From Bedellia somnulentella (taxonomy: Eukaryota > Arthropoda > Insecta > Lepidoptera > Bedelliidae), in contig OY755197.1 in the NCBI GenBank assembly GCA_963576735.1, positions 9,002,501-9,066,500 on the forward strand: a DNA stretch of 64,000 nt, written 5' to 3'. The position numbers were made by a program, and so were the translations under genes. The notes below the pieces were generated by a model. That model was not told the DNA's origin and searched no databases. It saw only the letters and a list, made by a program, of their open reading frames with translations. Shown piece after piece: positions 32,757-44,945 of this stretch (positions within the stretch are counted from its first letter, which is position 1; each line of letters opens with the position of its first letter).

Positions 32757-33149
32757 TCAAGTTTTAAGTTAAAGTTCAAATTACAATAAGATTATTATAA
32801 GTTATAAGTTTAATTAGGCAGTGTTCAGTTAAAAAGCACATTCTATTAACAAATAACACAAAAATTTAATAATCCCACGTCCTACCATTTCTCTTGAGCA
32901 TTTTGAGTCAGTCTACATAAATTGTATATATTTTTTTTTACAGTTCATTTTTATTAACCAAAACATTTATTTATGTGTTGCTTCACTAACCTCACCAGAG
33001 ATATATATTTACATTGTTTATAATAGTATGTTTGTTCAAGAGTAACTATACTAAATTTTGTTGTGTTGTGTAACTTTACTGAGATAGTAAAATATATTTT
33101 TTCTACACTGTGCTAATATCTTCCTATACTTTTATAATTTGAATGCAAT

Positions 33150-33345
33150 AAGGTGTGTAGTGTTGGCTTAGAATAGCGCTAACTTATTTATTGCTGGCTA
33201 TGGGTATTGTATAATATTTTATAGGGTATTGGAGCATTTTAAGTAATGGTTGAGTGATGTGGTTGGCAACTCATCACCTATCAAAAGTTGCTAAGGCATT
33301 TTTTTAAATTCTGACCTATAAACTTTGGATATACAGATATAGGAT
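33150..33345 (+). repeat. Highly degraded SINE-A copy
   Basis: GGTGTGTAGTGTTGGCTTAG, GAGTGATGTGGTTGG and CAACTCATCACC are kept. The remainder is decayed, so this is one of the oldest copies. Confidence 0.45.
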
Positions 33346-34329
33346 ATGTTTGTATTTGTATCTTATGTTACAACTGTGCCAATCCTGAACATGTTATTTA
33401 GATTGTATGGGACACTATAGTTGATTTCTAAACATGATTAAAGCAATGTTTCAAGAAACAAACATTAATATAATAAAAAGAACAAAACATGAAGGTAAAC
33501 TGCACAGACATAAGTTAAATAACATGGCATTCATGGTTGAAGGGTAAACAAAACTATTAAAATCATTTTATACATATTTAATTTAGTCATTGTTTTACAG
33601 TGATCAAACTAAAGATAATAAATGTCTGTTTGATATGACTGCTCGAAGTTTGGTGTTACGGAGATTCCTTTGATGAACATTTCTGCTACTAATTCACCAA
33701 ACTGATTAGTTAATGGAGTGCATATGACTATTATTACAAAAAGAAAGATTAGTCAAACTTTTATTTACACAGTTTATTAGCACTAATGTACTCTATTATG
33801 AAATGTTTATGAATGAAGTCAATCAACATCACACAGTTTGCGATAAAACCTCTCGTTAGGAACAAAAACCATACATTCATTTCAACAATGATCGATGATG
33901 TGTAGGTGGCAATGTACACTGCAGAATTAACACTTTAAGCCAATTATATTTCCTGGCTTTAATATTTTATGTAACTTATTGGTATATATTATAGTAATGC
34001 TAATAATATTACTGGTATTCGAGTTATCATATCAGCATATACTGAAGTACTTAGGTTATGTTTACAGCTGATCTGACGCTGCCCGGCGGCGGCCAGTGGC
34101 GACATAACTAACTGTTTATTTTTACACATTACGTATTTACACGACATCGTCTGCCGTCCGCCTGTCGCATGCCTACAGCCCGACCCAAACCGCACTAAAT
34201 ATCACAAATTAACAATCACCATTTACACAACTACCTCAGTTGTCAGCTTATAAACCAATTTTCCATCAAACTTAAATTAATGACTAGCGAATCTAGCAGT
34301 AATAGGCCAACTCCTATTTAAGTACTAAC

Positions 34330-34700
34330 CTGTAATGCTGCTGTACGAAGATAAACTCAGTAGGTCCACAGTTTTATAACAATTCCGCTGGAATATCACG
34401 AAATTCACACACAAAAAACAGGTGGGCAGACTGAGTGAGATATCACTCAATTTCACAGCCGGAGCGCTTTAACGTTGGTAAATAGAACACAGCGGGTAAA
34501 TACAAAAGCACTGCTTACACTAATTTTATTATACATAATATACAACCACAGTTAATAAGAAACTAAAAACCGCGCCAACTGTCAAAACTAAAAATTAGCA
34601 CCAGAAAATACGGCGCGCTCTCGCGGCTCGAGCCCGCTCGTGACTGACTGACTGACAGAGAGGGGAAAGAGAGAACGAAACGAAACGATCTTTCGTTGGT
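34330..34700 (-). promoter_or_regulatory. Candidate minus-strand promoter and first non-coding exon
   Basis: A CpG-rich block (34570-34760) in AT-rich DNA has, on the minus strand, CTGTCAGTCAGTCAGTCA at 34641-34658, which contains three arthropod initiator-like TCAGT words. Reading left, the sequence is free of recognised repeats for about 300 bp. It reaches CATTACAG|GTTAGTACTT, a good splice donor with the last exon base at 34330. Together these suggest a transcription start and 5' UTR exon of a gene continuing leftwards. No coding exon was identified downstream. Short open frames here look accidental. Confidence 0.35.
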
Positions 34701-34779
34701 CGAGTCGAGTGATCGTGATCGAGTCGCGGCATCGTGCTGCGCCGCCGCCCTAGCATGCGGCATTCGAAGATTCAGGCTG

Positions 34780-35965
34780 AATCGGACGTGTATGTCTGTC
34801 TACTATCTACAAATTTCTTTGTAATAAAACTAGTTAAAGTTGTAATAAAAAGTAACATAAATATAAAACAATGTTGGCTGTAAAGACAGTTTAAGGACAA
34901 TAGGTGGATCGTGCTTCTCTATCATTGTTCCAACCTCTCGCTTGCAGATCGTGATACTTTCTGAAAACTTGTTCTAAAAAGGGTTATGCGAAGATCTGGA
35001 ATAAAGATCTGCTCTTTAATTTCCTATGGGGCTGGTCATAATAAGGTTGTTTTAATATAAGTGCTGAATTAAGAAAAGCTCTATTAACCGCTACCTATTC
35101 GTGGGAAGCAGAGGGGAATTGCCTTCATCCATACTATAAAAGAACTAAACATGCAGAATAATTTACATGCAAAATATATCGGCATTGTAGTAAATACCGC
35201 TGGGTAGAAATTACAAAAATAATAGCAGCGAATATTTGTCTCTATATTCGTTCGAGATAGACGTTAGCCAGACTACGCGCATGCGTCAGGCATTTCTTCA
35301 CACGACGTCAGTGAATGACAAACTTTGCGCTAGTATTATCCGATCGATTTCAAAAGACTTCAGGCCAAAGCCCCATCTCAATTATTCTTAGCGTTAACTT
35401 TTATTCGGTTAATTATTTCGAAGTTATTTCGTTAAAGAATTTATAATGTTTTTAACATACGAAGCAAAGTAGTATCTTTTTATTAACTTTATAAATAAGA
35501 TGCGTATTTCAATTAATATACCTACGTATGAGCTTAAAGGAACCATGTAGCTTTCAATACTGTATGCTATGTAAAATACATAAATACATTTATGTTTACA
35601 CCAAACAAACACACACCACACAAACACACACCACACACAGAATCACTTTGCATTTTTGCGTATATTACGAGTGTTTTTCCTTTGGTTTTCTATCTCAAAT
35701 TTGTTTCACTATAAAAAATTGTTTACAAAAAAAAACTATCTTTTATTTTGTTTTACATAAAGTTATTTTTAGAGATATTTCGATTTATGTTTGTACAACT
35801 AGCGCCTTAAACTTGTTAATCAGTCACGGTCGTAAGGGAGCGGGGTCTTCTGATACAGGTACTACTACTTAATAGAAGGCCCCAGCAGAAACTTGTACTG
35901 TAACATCTGGTTTTTGAAATAAACTTATTTTATCATTTATTATTATGATAAGTCTATATAACATA
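34780..35965. other. Unassigned
   Basis: GCGCATGCGTCAGGC near 35278 resembles an NRF-1 site and ACGACGTCAGTG follows at about 35302. CACACCACACAAACAC is simple sequence at 35610-35640. No credible gene. Confidence 0.4.
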
Positions 35966-35969
35966 AAGG

Positions 35970-36050
35970 TTTGTTTAAATCGTGTAAAATGGCGATTGAT
36001 TGTCTTTGCCAACCCCGATGGGAATAATAGCGCGAGTATAAGTAAGTATA
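35970..36050 (+). repeat. Degraded LINE-T 3' end
   Basis: Contains TGGCGATTGATTGTCTTTGC, CCCCGATGGGAATAATAG and CGCGAGTATAAGTAAGTA. Confidence 0.5.
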
Positions 36051-36132
36051 ACAATTTTATTGAGTACCTACTACAAAAAACATTAGATTATTATCAAGTT
36101 CAAGTAATATTATACTAAGTATCCAATAAAAA

Positions 36133-36292
36133 TTTGGGCGATGCGGTTGGAGACCCATCACCAAAAACCTTTATTTTTACCATCTTTTCCCCACTTAACT
36201 TCCAAAAGTGGCTGAGGAATTTATAATTTCGTAGCTCTGGTTACCCCTTCTAGGGAAATATAGCCGTGAGTATATGTGTATGTATATATGTT
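36133..36292 (+). mobile_element. 5'-truncated SINE-A copy
   Basis: Starts at TTTGGGCGATGCGGTTGG and keeps the full 3' half and a GTATATGTGTATGTATATAT tail. Confidence 0.7.
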
Positions 36293-36299
36293 CAAGTAA

Positions 36300-37755
36300 T
36301 ATTATCAACATTATCGGGAATACCATTCTAAAAGGCAAATAATGAAATTCGAATCTACGGCTATCGACTAACCCGTCTTGTAACTTTAACCTAAAGCATA
36401 AGTAGAGTCACAAAACTCAATAATACTATTAAATCGATACTCGTGATTTGCTTTCTTACGAAGTAATCGACATAATCTTGTTACATTAATACTGCTGATT
36501 GAGATACCAGTTATGTGCGTCAATGGGTTATCAGTTTAGGTAGATACACCTGTAACATGATAAGACCAATAATTTTTATTGAAAGCCGCCGTTTATTAAT
36601 AGATAGTTCGTGGATAGATATGTTATTAGATATCGCTTTAATATTTACGTAAATGGTTATGTAATTATATAAGCTTGATATTGATAGTTCAAATAAAACA
36701 AAGCTATGACTGGCTATTAAATTTATATTTATGATTACCAACATGTAAACTCCTTCAATAAATCTGTACCCCTGTTGCTATGAGCATCTTCTGCTACGGC
36801 GGCCCTAATGACTTGGCCCGAAAATAGATAGTTTATTATAAATAATAGTAAGTGAATATAGTTCATTCGACTCTATTTAACATATCACAGGATGAACGAA
36901 CGCTTATTTTCTGAAATATTGTCTCTTTGAGCACGGTGCCATCACTTTTATACAGAAATAAAATAAGCCGTAATATAATCCGCTTTATATGTGACTAGAA
37001 CCTTAAGATGATCAAGCAAAAGAAGGGCCAAATGGAAATTTTCTCAAAACATTAACATTAATAAATTCTCCTGTTGAAATATGTTAATATACTAGCTAGG
37101 AAGTTTGTCGATAATAATATAATTTGTAGTGTCGGTCACCCAAAGAGTGTGCGTTTTCTCCTGTGTTTTTCTGTTTCGTGACAATTCTTTTGGGAACTTT
37201 AATGAATATTATGCAAAAAAAAGAATCACTCGAATATGTGCTCGGACACAGATTAATATTAATTTTTGTTGATATAAACAAAATAATGTACAGTATACAA
37301 TAATAAACTGATTAATCGGTTTGGTTATCGTATTAGTAAATCGATCTTTAAAAATTGTTCCCAGTATATGAATGTATCTTTACAAAGTTCACTCATTAAA
37401 ATAATCACACAACACTACTATACTTAGTTCTCAATGCTACAACAGATGGCGTTACTTATACTTATGCTATGAGAAAATTGGCAATCTACTATTTTAAAAA
37501 CCTTCATTGCAGGTTTTTTTATGAGTTAATGATAATATACCTTAAGTCAAAACGTGATTAGGAAGTTGTTTTTTCAAATATTACTTTTTTGTGAACCGCC
37601 CCAGCTACGCACGGGTATTATTACATAACGCGTGATAAAACGACCTGACTTTATTTCAAAGGAAGGAGCAAAAAAAGGAATCAAAATTGTCCTATGTCTT
37701 TTTCCGGGACTTCTATTTCGGATAAATTTTATTTGATCCATTCAATTCAATTCAA
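36300..37755. other. No recognised feature
   Basis: AT-rich. Open frames in this stretch have no recognisable motif. Confidence 0.5.
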
Positions 37756-37756
37756 G

Positions 37757-38147
37757 TAATTATAGACATAACATAACATAAACGTTCACGCCGAATATCC
37801 CCGAAGTGGTTGGCAGAGGTACTAATACTTCTGAACATCACGTGACTTTGTCACCTGGTGTTCAGTGTACCCACGTTTTGAATGGACAGTGTACTCACGT
37901 GATAGGGGGCAGGCCTATCGCCGTTTTGTACGAATACACTGTCACATGACTAAGTACAACTCAGCCATGTTGGTTTCCTCACGATGTTTTCCCTCACCGT
38001 TAACAACCATGATAAATTAACCACACATATGTCTTTAGAAAAGACAAATTGGTGTAGGCCCGCCCCAGGATTTGAACACTAGTCGTTTGCACGATAACCG
38101 AGTGTTCTACCCACTGGACTATCACGGTTGCTATAATTATAGACATA
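37757..38147 (-). mobile_element. SINE-B reference copy, tRNA-derived, with 14-bp target-site duplication
   Basis: TAATTATAGACATA occurs at 37757-37770 and 38134-38147. The element (37771-38133, minus) starts with a tRNA-like head: A box TAGTCCAGTGG (complement of 38111-38121) and B box GTTCAAATCCT (complement of 38068-38078). A body of about 270 bp follows, then GGATATTCGGCGTGAACG and a (TTATG)n tail. A pol III promoter, no reading frame and a target duplication make it a SINE. Confidence 0.85.
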
Positions 38148-38689
38148 GTTTCATAATTTATTTTCTTTATACCCAACGCCCTCTACCAAAGTTTACGATG
38201 GTATTTGGTGGAAAACACGAATTATATTGGATATATTAAGTATTTAAATATATACAAGTACGCTTGTATCATGACAATAATATACAATACTTATAAAGCA
38301 TATAGTCTCTAAAACGATTAAGCATTATTTTATTATATAGCAATAGGAACTTATTTAATTATTGCCCCGCGTTTAAGTTATATATTAATATACTAATATT
38401 AGAATTGTTTGCTTATTTTGTATAGGCTCACGAATAGGCCGAAATCCACTGAATCTACGTTGGACATTCTATGAACTGAAATAGTTCAATATGCTATTAT
38501 CTTTCATTACTTTAATTAATTCTGGATACCCTCTGTAAGTATACTACCAGTTCAAGTCAGGAGCCACTCCTTAATCTTGATATTCATATATGCATAGGAG
38601 GCTTAGTTATATGCAGGCGACGCAAGCTTAAATTTCGAGACGTGTCTACTCTTTTCCTATGTCACATGCTTTTTTAATTTATCAAGGTT

Positions 38690-38846
38690 AAAAACGGCGA
38701 GGGAAAACTTTAAAGTATGTTAATACAAAACGGCGATAGAACTATACCCCCTGTCACGTGCATCCGCAGAACACTACGTGACAAAATGTCACGTGATGGT
38801 TAGAACTGCCGCCCCTTCAGGAATTTACGGCGCGTTGTGTTCGAAT
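38690..38846 (+). repeat. Degraded SINE-B fragment
   Basis: Ordered matches: ACGGCGATAGAACTATACCC, TGTCACGTGATGG, then TTACGGCGCGTTGTG in place of GGCGTGAACG. Confidence 0.4.
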
Positions 38847-38849
38847 ATT

Positions 38850-40040
38850 ATTACCAAACTAGAATAATAGGTTTATAAGTTAAATACTAGGTAGTACTAT
38901 CAAGAAAGTACCAATAAGATTTTTATTAAAAACCTTTAGTTGTGATTCCACTAATGCTATATGCTAAAAACTCTTTCTTCCAACGTAAAAGTCTATCAGT
39001 TAGTCAGCAAACACTGTACGTAATTATCGCAACCTATTTCCAAATGACGAGCTAATCGTGTTTCGAAATACAGAGCCGAATGATTAATAAAAACAATTTT
39101 CGTCGATAACCGATAACATTGAGTGGTCATTCTACCGTGCCACAAACACGGTGCACGATGAAGGTCGTAACGTTTTTAAATACCTCCATGCTAGATCGAC
39201 TCAAGCCCCCTCTAGATGTAGGTTTTTATGCCAATACATCTGGTGACGGCTGGCTCGATGACGTCACAGATTGCGCGCGCAGCCCGATCGATCCGCAAAA
39301 CTACGTACCTTCAGCTACTTCAGCAAAAGGACTTAAAAATGCTTGCCTAACTACATTTAGCCGCTTAAAGCGCTTACTGTAGGTGCGCCACAAGCCGGCT
39401 TAAACCTCCCTTCGATTACACAGCAAAACCAATCTTATTTAAAGCGAAATAGGAATTAGTTTCTAAGTTGAAGATCCGTGTAAGTTGATCGTGTGTTTAC
39501 AGAGTATTAAGCGGTAAATGTTTTTGATAACTCACCGTAATTTGTCATCGTGTAATCAATTTAATTGAACTGAGTTTTACAAGAGTTGACCGTCGATAAA
39601 AGATGATATAAAGAATTTAACAGTTGTTGTTTTTATGTGGAATTGTACAAGTTTAATTAATTAAACTGATATCTAAAGAAATGTGTAGAATTTTAATTTA
39701 ATTTAAAATAAAGGCGCAACCAAAATGTAAATAAATAATAGTTTCCAAACCTTAATTTCTTGGTTTGAAAACCCAAAATATAGTTTCATTCTTAAGAGTT
39801 CCTATATTATATCGTTGAGATTCTAACTTACCTCCCTATATATTCTCAGAGCTGTATCAAAAGAGGTAGTTGGTAATGAAGGAGAAGAACAGAAGTGGAG
39901 GATCGTATGATAGTACATTTACAAATCCTGACCTTAGACTAAAGCGGATGGCAATTCGACCAATATCTTAGTAAGATATTACCATTTATTTTATGTTATT
40001 TCGTATATGTGTACCATGAGTTTTATTAATTTATTTACTT
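38850..40040. other. Mostly unassigned
   Basis: Contains the CRE-bearing block listed separately. The rest is AT-rich without shared repeats. Confidence 0.45.
39119..39400. other. Unassigned GC-richer block with a CRE-like site
   Basis: An 87-codon open frame on the plus strand lacks an ATG at its start and shows no recognisable motif. TGACGTCA at 39259-39266 is a perfect CRE/ATF-type palindrome beside GCGCGCGCAGC. Could be regulatory DNA or an old repeat. Confidence 0.25.
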
Positions 40041-40044
40041 ATTC

Positions 40045-40287
40045 TTAATGTGCGATTAAGTGCTTGGCTTCAAATCCGGAGGTCTCGGGTTCGATCCTTG
40101 GCGGGTAAACTTACAAATTTAATCTGTTAGATTGAACATAGTTTGGAAGGATATTGCAGGCTTGAGTCCCCTGATTATCCGAAATTAAAAACGATTCCGT
40201 TTTCGGAGGGCACGTTAAGCCGTCTAGGTTCCGGCTACTGTCTCCCAACCGCACTTGGCCAGCGTAGTGGACTAAAGCCAAAGGGTA
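40045..40287 (+). repeat. Repeat M unit
   Basis: GGCTTCAAATCCGGAGGTCT with B box GGTTCGATCCT, then TTGAACATAGTTTGGAAGGA and ATATTGCAGG, as in the 2-kb units. Confidence 0.55.
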
Positions 40288-40356
40288 GATTCTTTATATT
40301 ATCATCTTTTGTGATCCAGCTACCTCTTTTTGGGATAGCCGTGAGTATATCTAGGA
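40288..40356 (+). repeat. SINE-A 3' end fragment
   Basis: TATTATCATCTTTTGTGATCC, then AGCTACCTCTTTTTGGGATA and GCCGTGAGTATAT. It has an internal deletion and lies next to a repeat M copy. Confidence 0.4.
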
Positions 40357-40825
40357 AGGTAAGGCAGGTCTGAAATAAACGATATAAGAGATGAGTCAGA
40401 GACCAGAACGATTAATGAAATGTACAGATTCAATTAGCACATTATTTTTTATTATAAGTATCTTCTCGAAATAATACTCTATTGTAGGAATTAATTGAGT
40501 TCGGTCGGAAACCTCCCAGTTCTAGATAGCGTCTAAACGCGGGAACCCGCCATTTTGAAATTATAAAACGCGCCAAAATACTTGAGGCAACGGTATTAAA
40601 TGAATTATGCCGATAGAAACTCAAGTGGGTGTTATAATTTTGTTAGGAGAGTTCATTTTCACGTAATGGCTTTGATTATATTGTGCTCCGTATTCAAATT
40701 CATAAGGCATTCGTTCATAGAAAATACTAAGAATTTTGTTGACTATTGTTAGCACTGTACGCCCTTTATTCATCAACATAATCGTTTCAGCTGATACATA
40801 TTCACGGCAAAATAATAGAATAATT

Positions 40826-41035
40826 AGTGTGTAGTGTCGGCTTAGAATACCAGTTAGTCATTACTAACGCGGGTGTTGCAAAAGACAACACAGATTTTTG
40901 GGGCAATTTAAGTGATCGTGAGCGATGTGACCAGAGAACTATAATTTTTTTCTTATTAATTTTCCAAAAGTGGCTGAAGAAATTTTATTTCCAAAGCTCT
41001 GGTTGCCCTTTTTAGGATTTAAAGCTTTGAATTTA
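40826..41035 (+). repeat. Degraded SINE-A copy
   Basis: Starts GTGTGTAGTGTCGGCTTAG. The 3' part TTTTCCAAAAGTGGCTGAAG to CTCTGGTTGCCC is recognisable. The tail is lost. Confidence 0.55.
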
Positions 41036-41197
41036 TTCATTGTCTTATAATTTTATTACTGGTCGCTCTCGCCTACGCTACCCACATATCGTGACCCCTA
41101 CTTCAGATTTTGGCCTCCAATGTCCCTCAGCTCATCATCTACACTACATCAATCAACAATGACTCGTGACATGGGGTTAGGATACGACAGCATTTTA

Positions 41198-41557
41198 ATA
41201 ATACATATATATACTCCCGGCCATAAATCCCAAAAAGGAGAAGCGAGAGCTTCAGAGCTAAAAACTCCTCAGCCACATTTGAAAGTTAATAGGGGAGAAG
41301 ATTGTAGAAATAAAGTGTTGTTAGTGATGGGTCTCCAAAAGTCCCATACTCTTAGTCTCTTCTTACTACACCCGTGGTTTACCTTACATAACCGATTGAC
41401 GCCCGGTTTCCGAATTGAGTAATTCAGCTGAGAACAACTTAAGTATCGTTCTGTCGCATTGAAATCTTAACAACTGAATGAGACAAAACGATACTTAAGT
41501 CGTTCTCAGCTTGAATACTCAATTCAGAAATCAGGCGTAAGCCGGTACTACACGGCA
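41198..41557 (-). mobile_element. SINE-A copy split by a MITE-E insertion
   Basis: The tail side is 41198-41397, and the 5' end GCCGGTACTACACGGCA is at 41541-41557. MITE-E lies between them, so SINE-A was present first. Confidence 0.7.
41398..41540. mobile_element. MITE-E nested in SINE-A
   Basis: GACGCCCGGTTTCCGAATTG to CAGAAATCAGGCGTAA. It interrupts the SINE-A at 41198-41557 close to its 5' end. Confidence 0.75.
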
Positions 41558-41700
41558 CACAAAATTACATCTAAGACTAAGAAACGATGCTTATATTACA
41601 TATCAAATATGAACAAAACGGGTATCAATAAAGCCTGGCATACTCATACTGTTTTCAATAAAATGCTAAACTATGGTGATACTTACAGCAATATGTAAAC

Positions 41701-41846
41701 CTGCAGGGCAAGCACGAGCCGTGTTTAAACTAGTTATCGCGTGGGATATAGCAGCCATTTCTTACGCACTTACTTAGTATCGTATACTGCCATCTCATTC
41801 TAACCGTTATCGAGTCGATAAAGTAGCGTTTGTGCTTGCTCTTCTG
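41701..41846 (+). mobile_element. MITE-F copy
   Basis: Almost identical to the 18.3-kb copy and also begins CTGCAGGGCAAGCACGAGCC. It ends TTTGTGCTTGCTCTTCTGG. Confidence 0.7.
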
Positions 41847-41899
41847 GATAACTTGAACGTGATATAACTTAGGAAATAATATCATACAATATTATATTA

Positions 41900-42050
41900 T
41901 ACTCGCGGCTATAAATATACAAAAAGGGTAGAATTTTTTAAAATCAATCAACAATCTCTACAATCTTTTAAAAAGCTTCAAGACCCCTCTTGCGACACAG
42001 AGGTGAAGAAATTGGTTGCTGCTATTATAAGCCGACACTACACAACTATT
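41900..42050 (-). repeat. Degraded SINE-A copy with large deletion
   Basis: TACTCGCGGCTATAAATA at one end and TATAAGCCGACACTACACAA at the other. The middle is mostly missing. Confidence 0.5.
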
Positions 42051-42337
42051 TTACAATACTAGAATATTTATTGATGGTTTTATATGCCAAACTACGCTAG
42101 TTCAAGTGTATGTTGTTTCTGGAGTTATTTTTCTTTTTATTGTTTTTTTTTTATTATTTTTATTTTGTACTTTACGTGTAAACAATTAAATATACGTGTT
42201 CAAATATGTTAATTATTACTTGACTTTCTTTTAAAGCTCTTTTATCTTACGTACAGCAAACAATATGCCGTAAAGAGCCAGAGTATGGAACAGCACTACC
42301 CAATATGAGGCGACAAAATACTTAATCCAGACCCGTG

Positions 42338-42565
42338 TAGTGCCGGCTTAGAATGTCACTTCCCCTTTCTACCTACGGGTGTCGTAAGAGAAGAGATGAC
42401 TAGGGTATGGTGCTTTTAAGTGGTTTTTGGGCGATGCAGCTGGAGACCCGTCACCAACAATACTTTATTTCTACCATCATGTCCCCTATCAACTTCCAAA
42501 TGTGGCTGAGAAGTTTCCAGCTCAGAAGCTCAGGCTACCACTTTTTGGGATTATGACCGTGAGTA
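42338..42565 (+). mobile_element. SINE-A copy, second subfamily
   Basis: Starts GTGTAGTGCCGGCTTAGAAT and has CCTTTCTACCTACGGG, CATCATGTCCCC and CTCAGAAGCTCAGGC. These variants recur at 48318, 53165 and 59750 and define a subfamily distinct from the TTCTTCCGGTGGGTG type. Confidence 0.7.
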
Positions 42566-43057
42566 TACGAAATAATGAATTAATTAATCCATGCGTACTG
42601 TGTGTATGTCTCTGTGCACTGAAGTTTTCCTGACATACCTAATACCGATTTAAACATAAAACGGTGACCCCAAAAATGAAGATATCAAAAGAATAAAGTT
42701 ATAGCTTAGATAACAAGTCTTGGGTAGACTAAATTGGGTCAACACACTAAAGAAAAGAAAATTTTGTATTGCTAAGCGTTTTTACGAGCGGCCTCAATTC
42801 TGCTAAAAAGATAAATCTTTGTGACGACAGCGCCGCCATAATTATTTTTCCTCTTTTTGCGTAAGTGAGGATTGGATACATTTAATTGTCTTTTTTATTC
42901 AATTGAATACATTGTATTCTATTGTTTATAATAAAATTTATAACAAACAGATCCTGTTAAGTTACACTTGATTTTATTATAAATAAAATAGTGGTGTATT
43001 TGCCTTTTGGCGAATTCGGCGAAATAGAAGTTGATAACTTTCTACTCAACTTTCTGA

Positions 43058-43390
43058 TTCCCGAAGAGGTGACATGACAGACGTAGTACTACTTTGCTTA
43101 TTACTTTCTTCCGACGTTTTGCTTAGACAGTGCACCATGTGATAGAGGGCAGGCTAATCTCATTTGTACAAATACACTGTCAAAAGACTTAGTACTACCT
43201 AGTATAGTATTATATTATCTGTGGTACTACTCAGCCATGTGGGTTTCCTTATACTGTATTTCGTCACCGTCTCGATAGATTAATAATACATATTACATAA
43301 AAAAGACACTTAGGTGAAGGTTCATTTCAGGATTCGAATGCAGGTCTCCTGCATGAGAAGCGATGCAGCTCTAGCTGAGCTATCAACATT
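43058..43390 (-). repeat. Degraded SINE-B copy retaining its head
   Basis: GTTTTGCTTAGACAGTGCAC, GAGGGCAGGCTAATC and CAGCCATGTGGGTTTCC, then a tRNA-like head ending TAGCTGAGCTATCAAC. An extra 35-bp AT-rich block interrupts at 43198. Confidence 0.6.
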
Positions 43391-43684
43391 ATATAATTAC
43401 AAAGTTTAATCAAAATAAAACGTATCAAAAACAGTCATGATTCGATTGTTTTAATATTTTTTGTGATTATTACTAAATACATAAATGTATGTAACTTAGT
43501 ATTACTTGACAAAGGAAATAATTCAGAACCTTACTTCGTATAAAAATCTAATTTAGTGAAATTGAGATCCTGTCTGAAAGGTGTCCCTTTATGGATTCGT
43601 GAGCCGGTGTGTTTTGCATGATGATGACAAAAAGTTAGTAAGATCGGTAAGTATAAAAATATCGTTGTACTTTTGGTGTGAAAG

Positions 43685-44262
43685 TCAAACTCAAACATTC
43701 ACGTCGTATATCCTCAAAAGGGTTGGCAGAGGTACTAATACTTCTGAACATCACGTGACATTGGCACCTGGTGTTCAGAGTACCCACACGGTTTGTTTCG
43801 ACGTTTACTCACGTGATAGGAGGCAGGCTTGTCGCCGTTTTGTACAAATACACTGTCACATGACAAAGTATAACTTAGCCATGTGGGTTTCTTCACGATG
43901 ATTCTTCCCCCACCGTTAACAACATACATACATACATATACTCACGGCTATATTTCCCTAGAAGGGGTAACCAGAGCTAAGGAATTATAAATTCCTTAGC
44001 CACTTTTGGAAGTTGATTGGGGAAAAGATGGTAATAATAAATGTTTTTGGTGACGGGTCTCCAACCACATCGCCCAAAAATCACTTAATAAGCCCCTATA
44101 CCCTTGGTCGCCTCTTACGATCACCCACGGGTAGAAATGGGGTAGTGCTATTCTAAGCCGACACTACACGGCATGATAAATTAATCGCACATTATTTCTT
44201 TTAAACCCTCATCGTCTGGACGTTAAACGATGGTCTATCCACTGAGCTATCACGGTTTCTTT
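43685..44262 (-). mobile_element. SINE-B copy split by SINE-A
   Basis: SINE-B runs 43685-43924, from ACATTCACGTCGTATATCC to CCACCGTTAACAAC, and resumes at 44173 (ATGATAAATTAATCGCAC) to the TCTATCCACTGAGCTATCAC head. The gap is exactly filled by a SINE-A, so B is older than that A. Confidence 0.7.
43925..44173 (-). mobile_element. SINE-A nested in SINE-B
   Basis: Full length, of the same subgroup as the 6.6-kb copy (AAGGAATTATAAATTCC). No clear target duplication is visible. Confidence 0.75.
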
Positions 44263-44552
44263 CGCAACCAAAAAGCATAACTCTAAAAACCGTCAGTTGA
44301 TTCACAAAAATGAAAAATAATATGGCGACATAGACAAACTTTTCCGTTCTCGTAGTTATTTCCCGTTTACAAAGTTGTGTAATTAATGGACGACCCCTTT
44401 TTAAATATTCATGCCGCATTTTCTGTTCGAATTAATGTGTGATGGTATGTTTCTCTAAACCTTTTAAAATGACCTATAATTATCACCGTATTTGAGGGAA
44501 ACTAGTTAATGGTTGCGCGTGGGTAGTAAATGGTTACAGGCTTTATAATAAT

Positions 44553-44945
44553 TTAATGTTTTTTGACATGAATTCCTCATGTGGGGATTATTACTCATAA
44601 ATAAAAGATGTTATTAAAGGAAAGAAAAATTTCGACACTGGCGGGGTTCGAACCCGCGACCTTCGGGTATACGCCCCCGTCGCTCTGCCAACTGAGCTAC
44701 AGTGTCAGTTGGCATCCAGCGCGAAATTTCTCTATCCTTTGTTTCTTTTTTACACGTTCAAGTAGTGTTTGCGTTTCCTACCTCCGAATTTTAACTAATT
44801 CGGATGCCAACTGACACTGTAGCTCAGTTGGCAGAGCGACGGGGGCGTATACCCGAAGGTCGCGGGTTCGAACCCCGCCAGTGTCGAAATTTTTCTTTCC
44901 TTTAATAAAATCTTTTATTTATGAGGCTTTATAATGTTCCGTTAG
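44553..44945. mobile_element. Repeat C: inverted pair of tRNA-like units
   Basis: Two 73-bp tRNA-like units face each other. The minus unit is 44634-44706 and the plus unit 44813-44885. Both are followed by the same AAATTTTTCTTTCCTTTAAT segment and a TTTATTTATGAG segment. The plus unit has GACACTG/CAGTGTC ends, A box TAGCTCAGTTGG at 44820-44831 and B box GGTTCGAACCC at 44866-44876. Its anticodon stem CGGG/CCCG leaves an 8-nt loop. The whole unit forms a large inverted repeat. A mobile family is inferred from copies at 704, 4189, 12982 and 63777. Confidence 0.65.

Larger units (their letters stand above)
31800..33140. other. Mostly unassigned, AT-rich
   Basis: Apart from the small inverted repeat near 32 kb and a SINE-B scrap, nothing is recognised. 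If the 34.3-kb exon is real this would be intron. Confidence 0.4.

Noticed and set aside
34563..34763. Coding gene on the minus strand at the CpG block
   Set aside because: The peptide is low-complexity Ser/Arg sequence produced by GC-rich DNA. A promoter or 5' UTR reading is more plausible.
39119..39382. 87-codon frame as a small gene
   Set aside because: No ATG at the start, no family likeness and no splice context.
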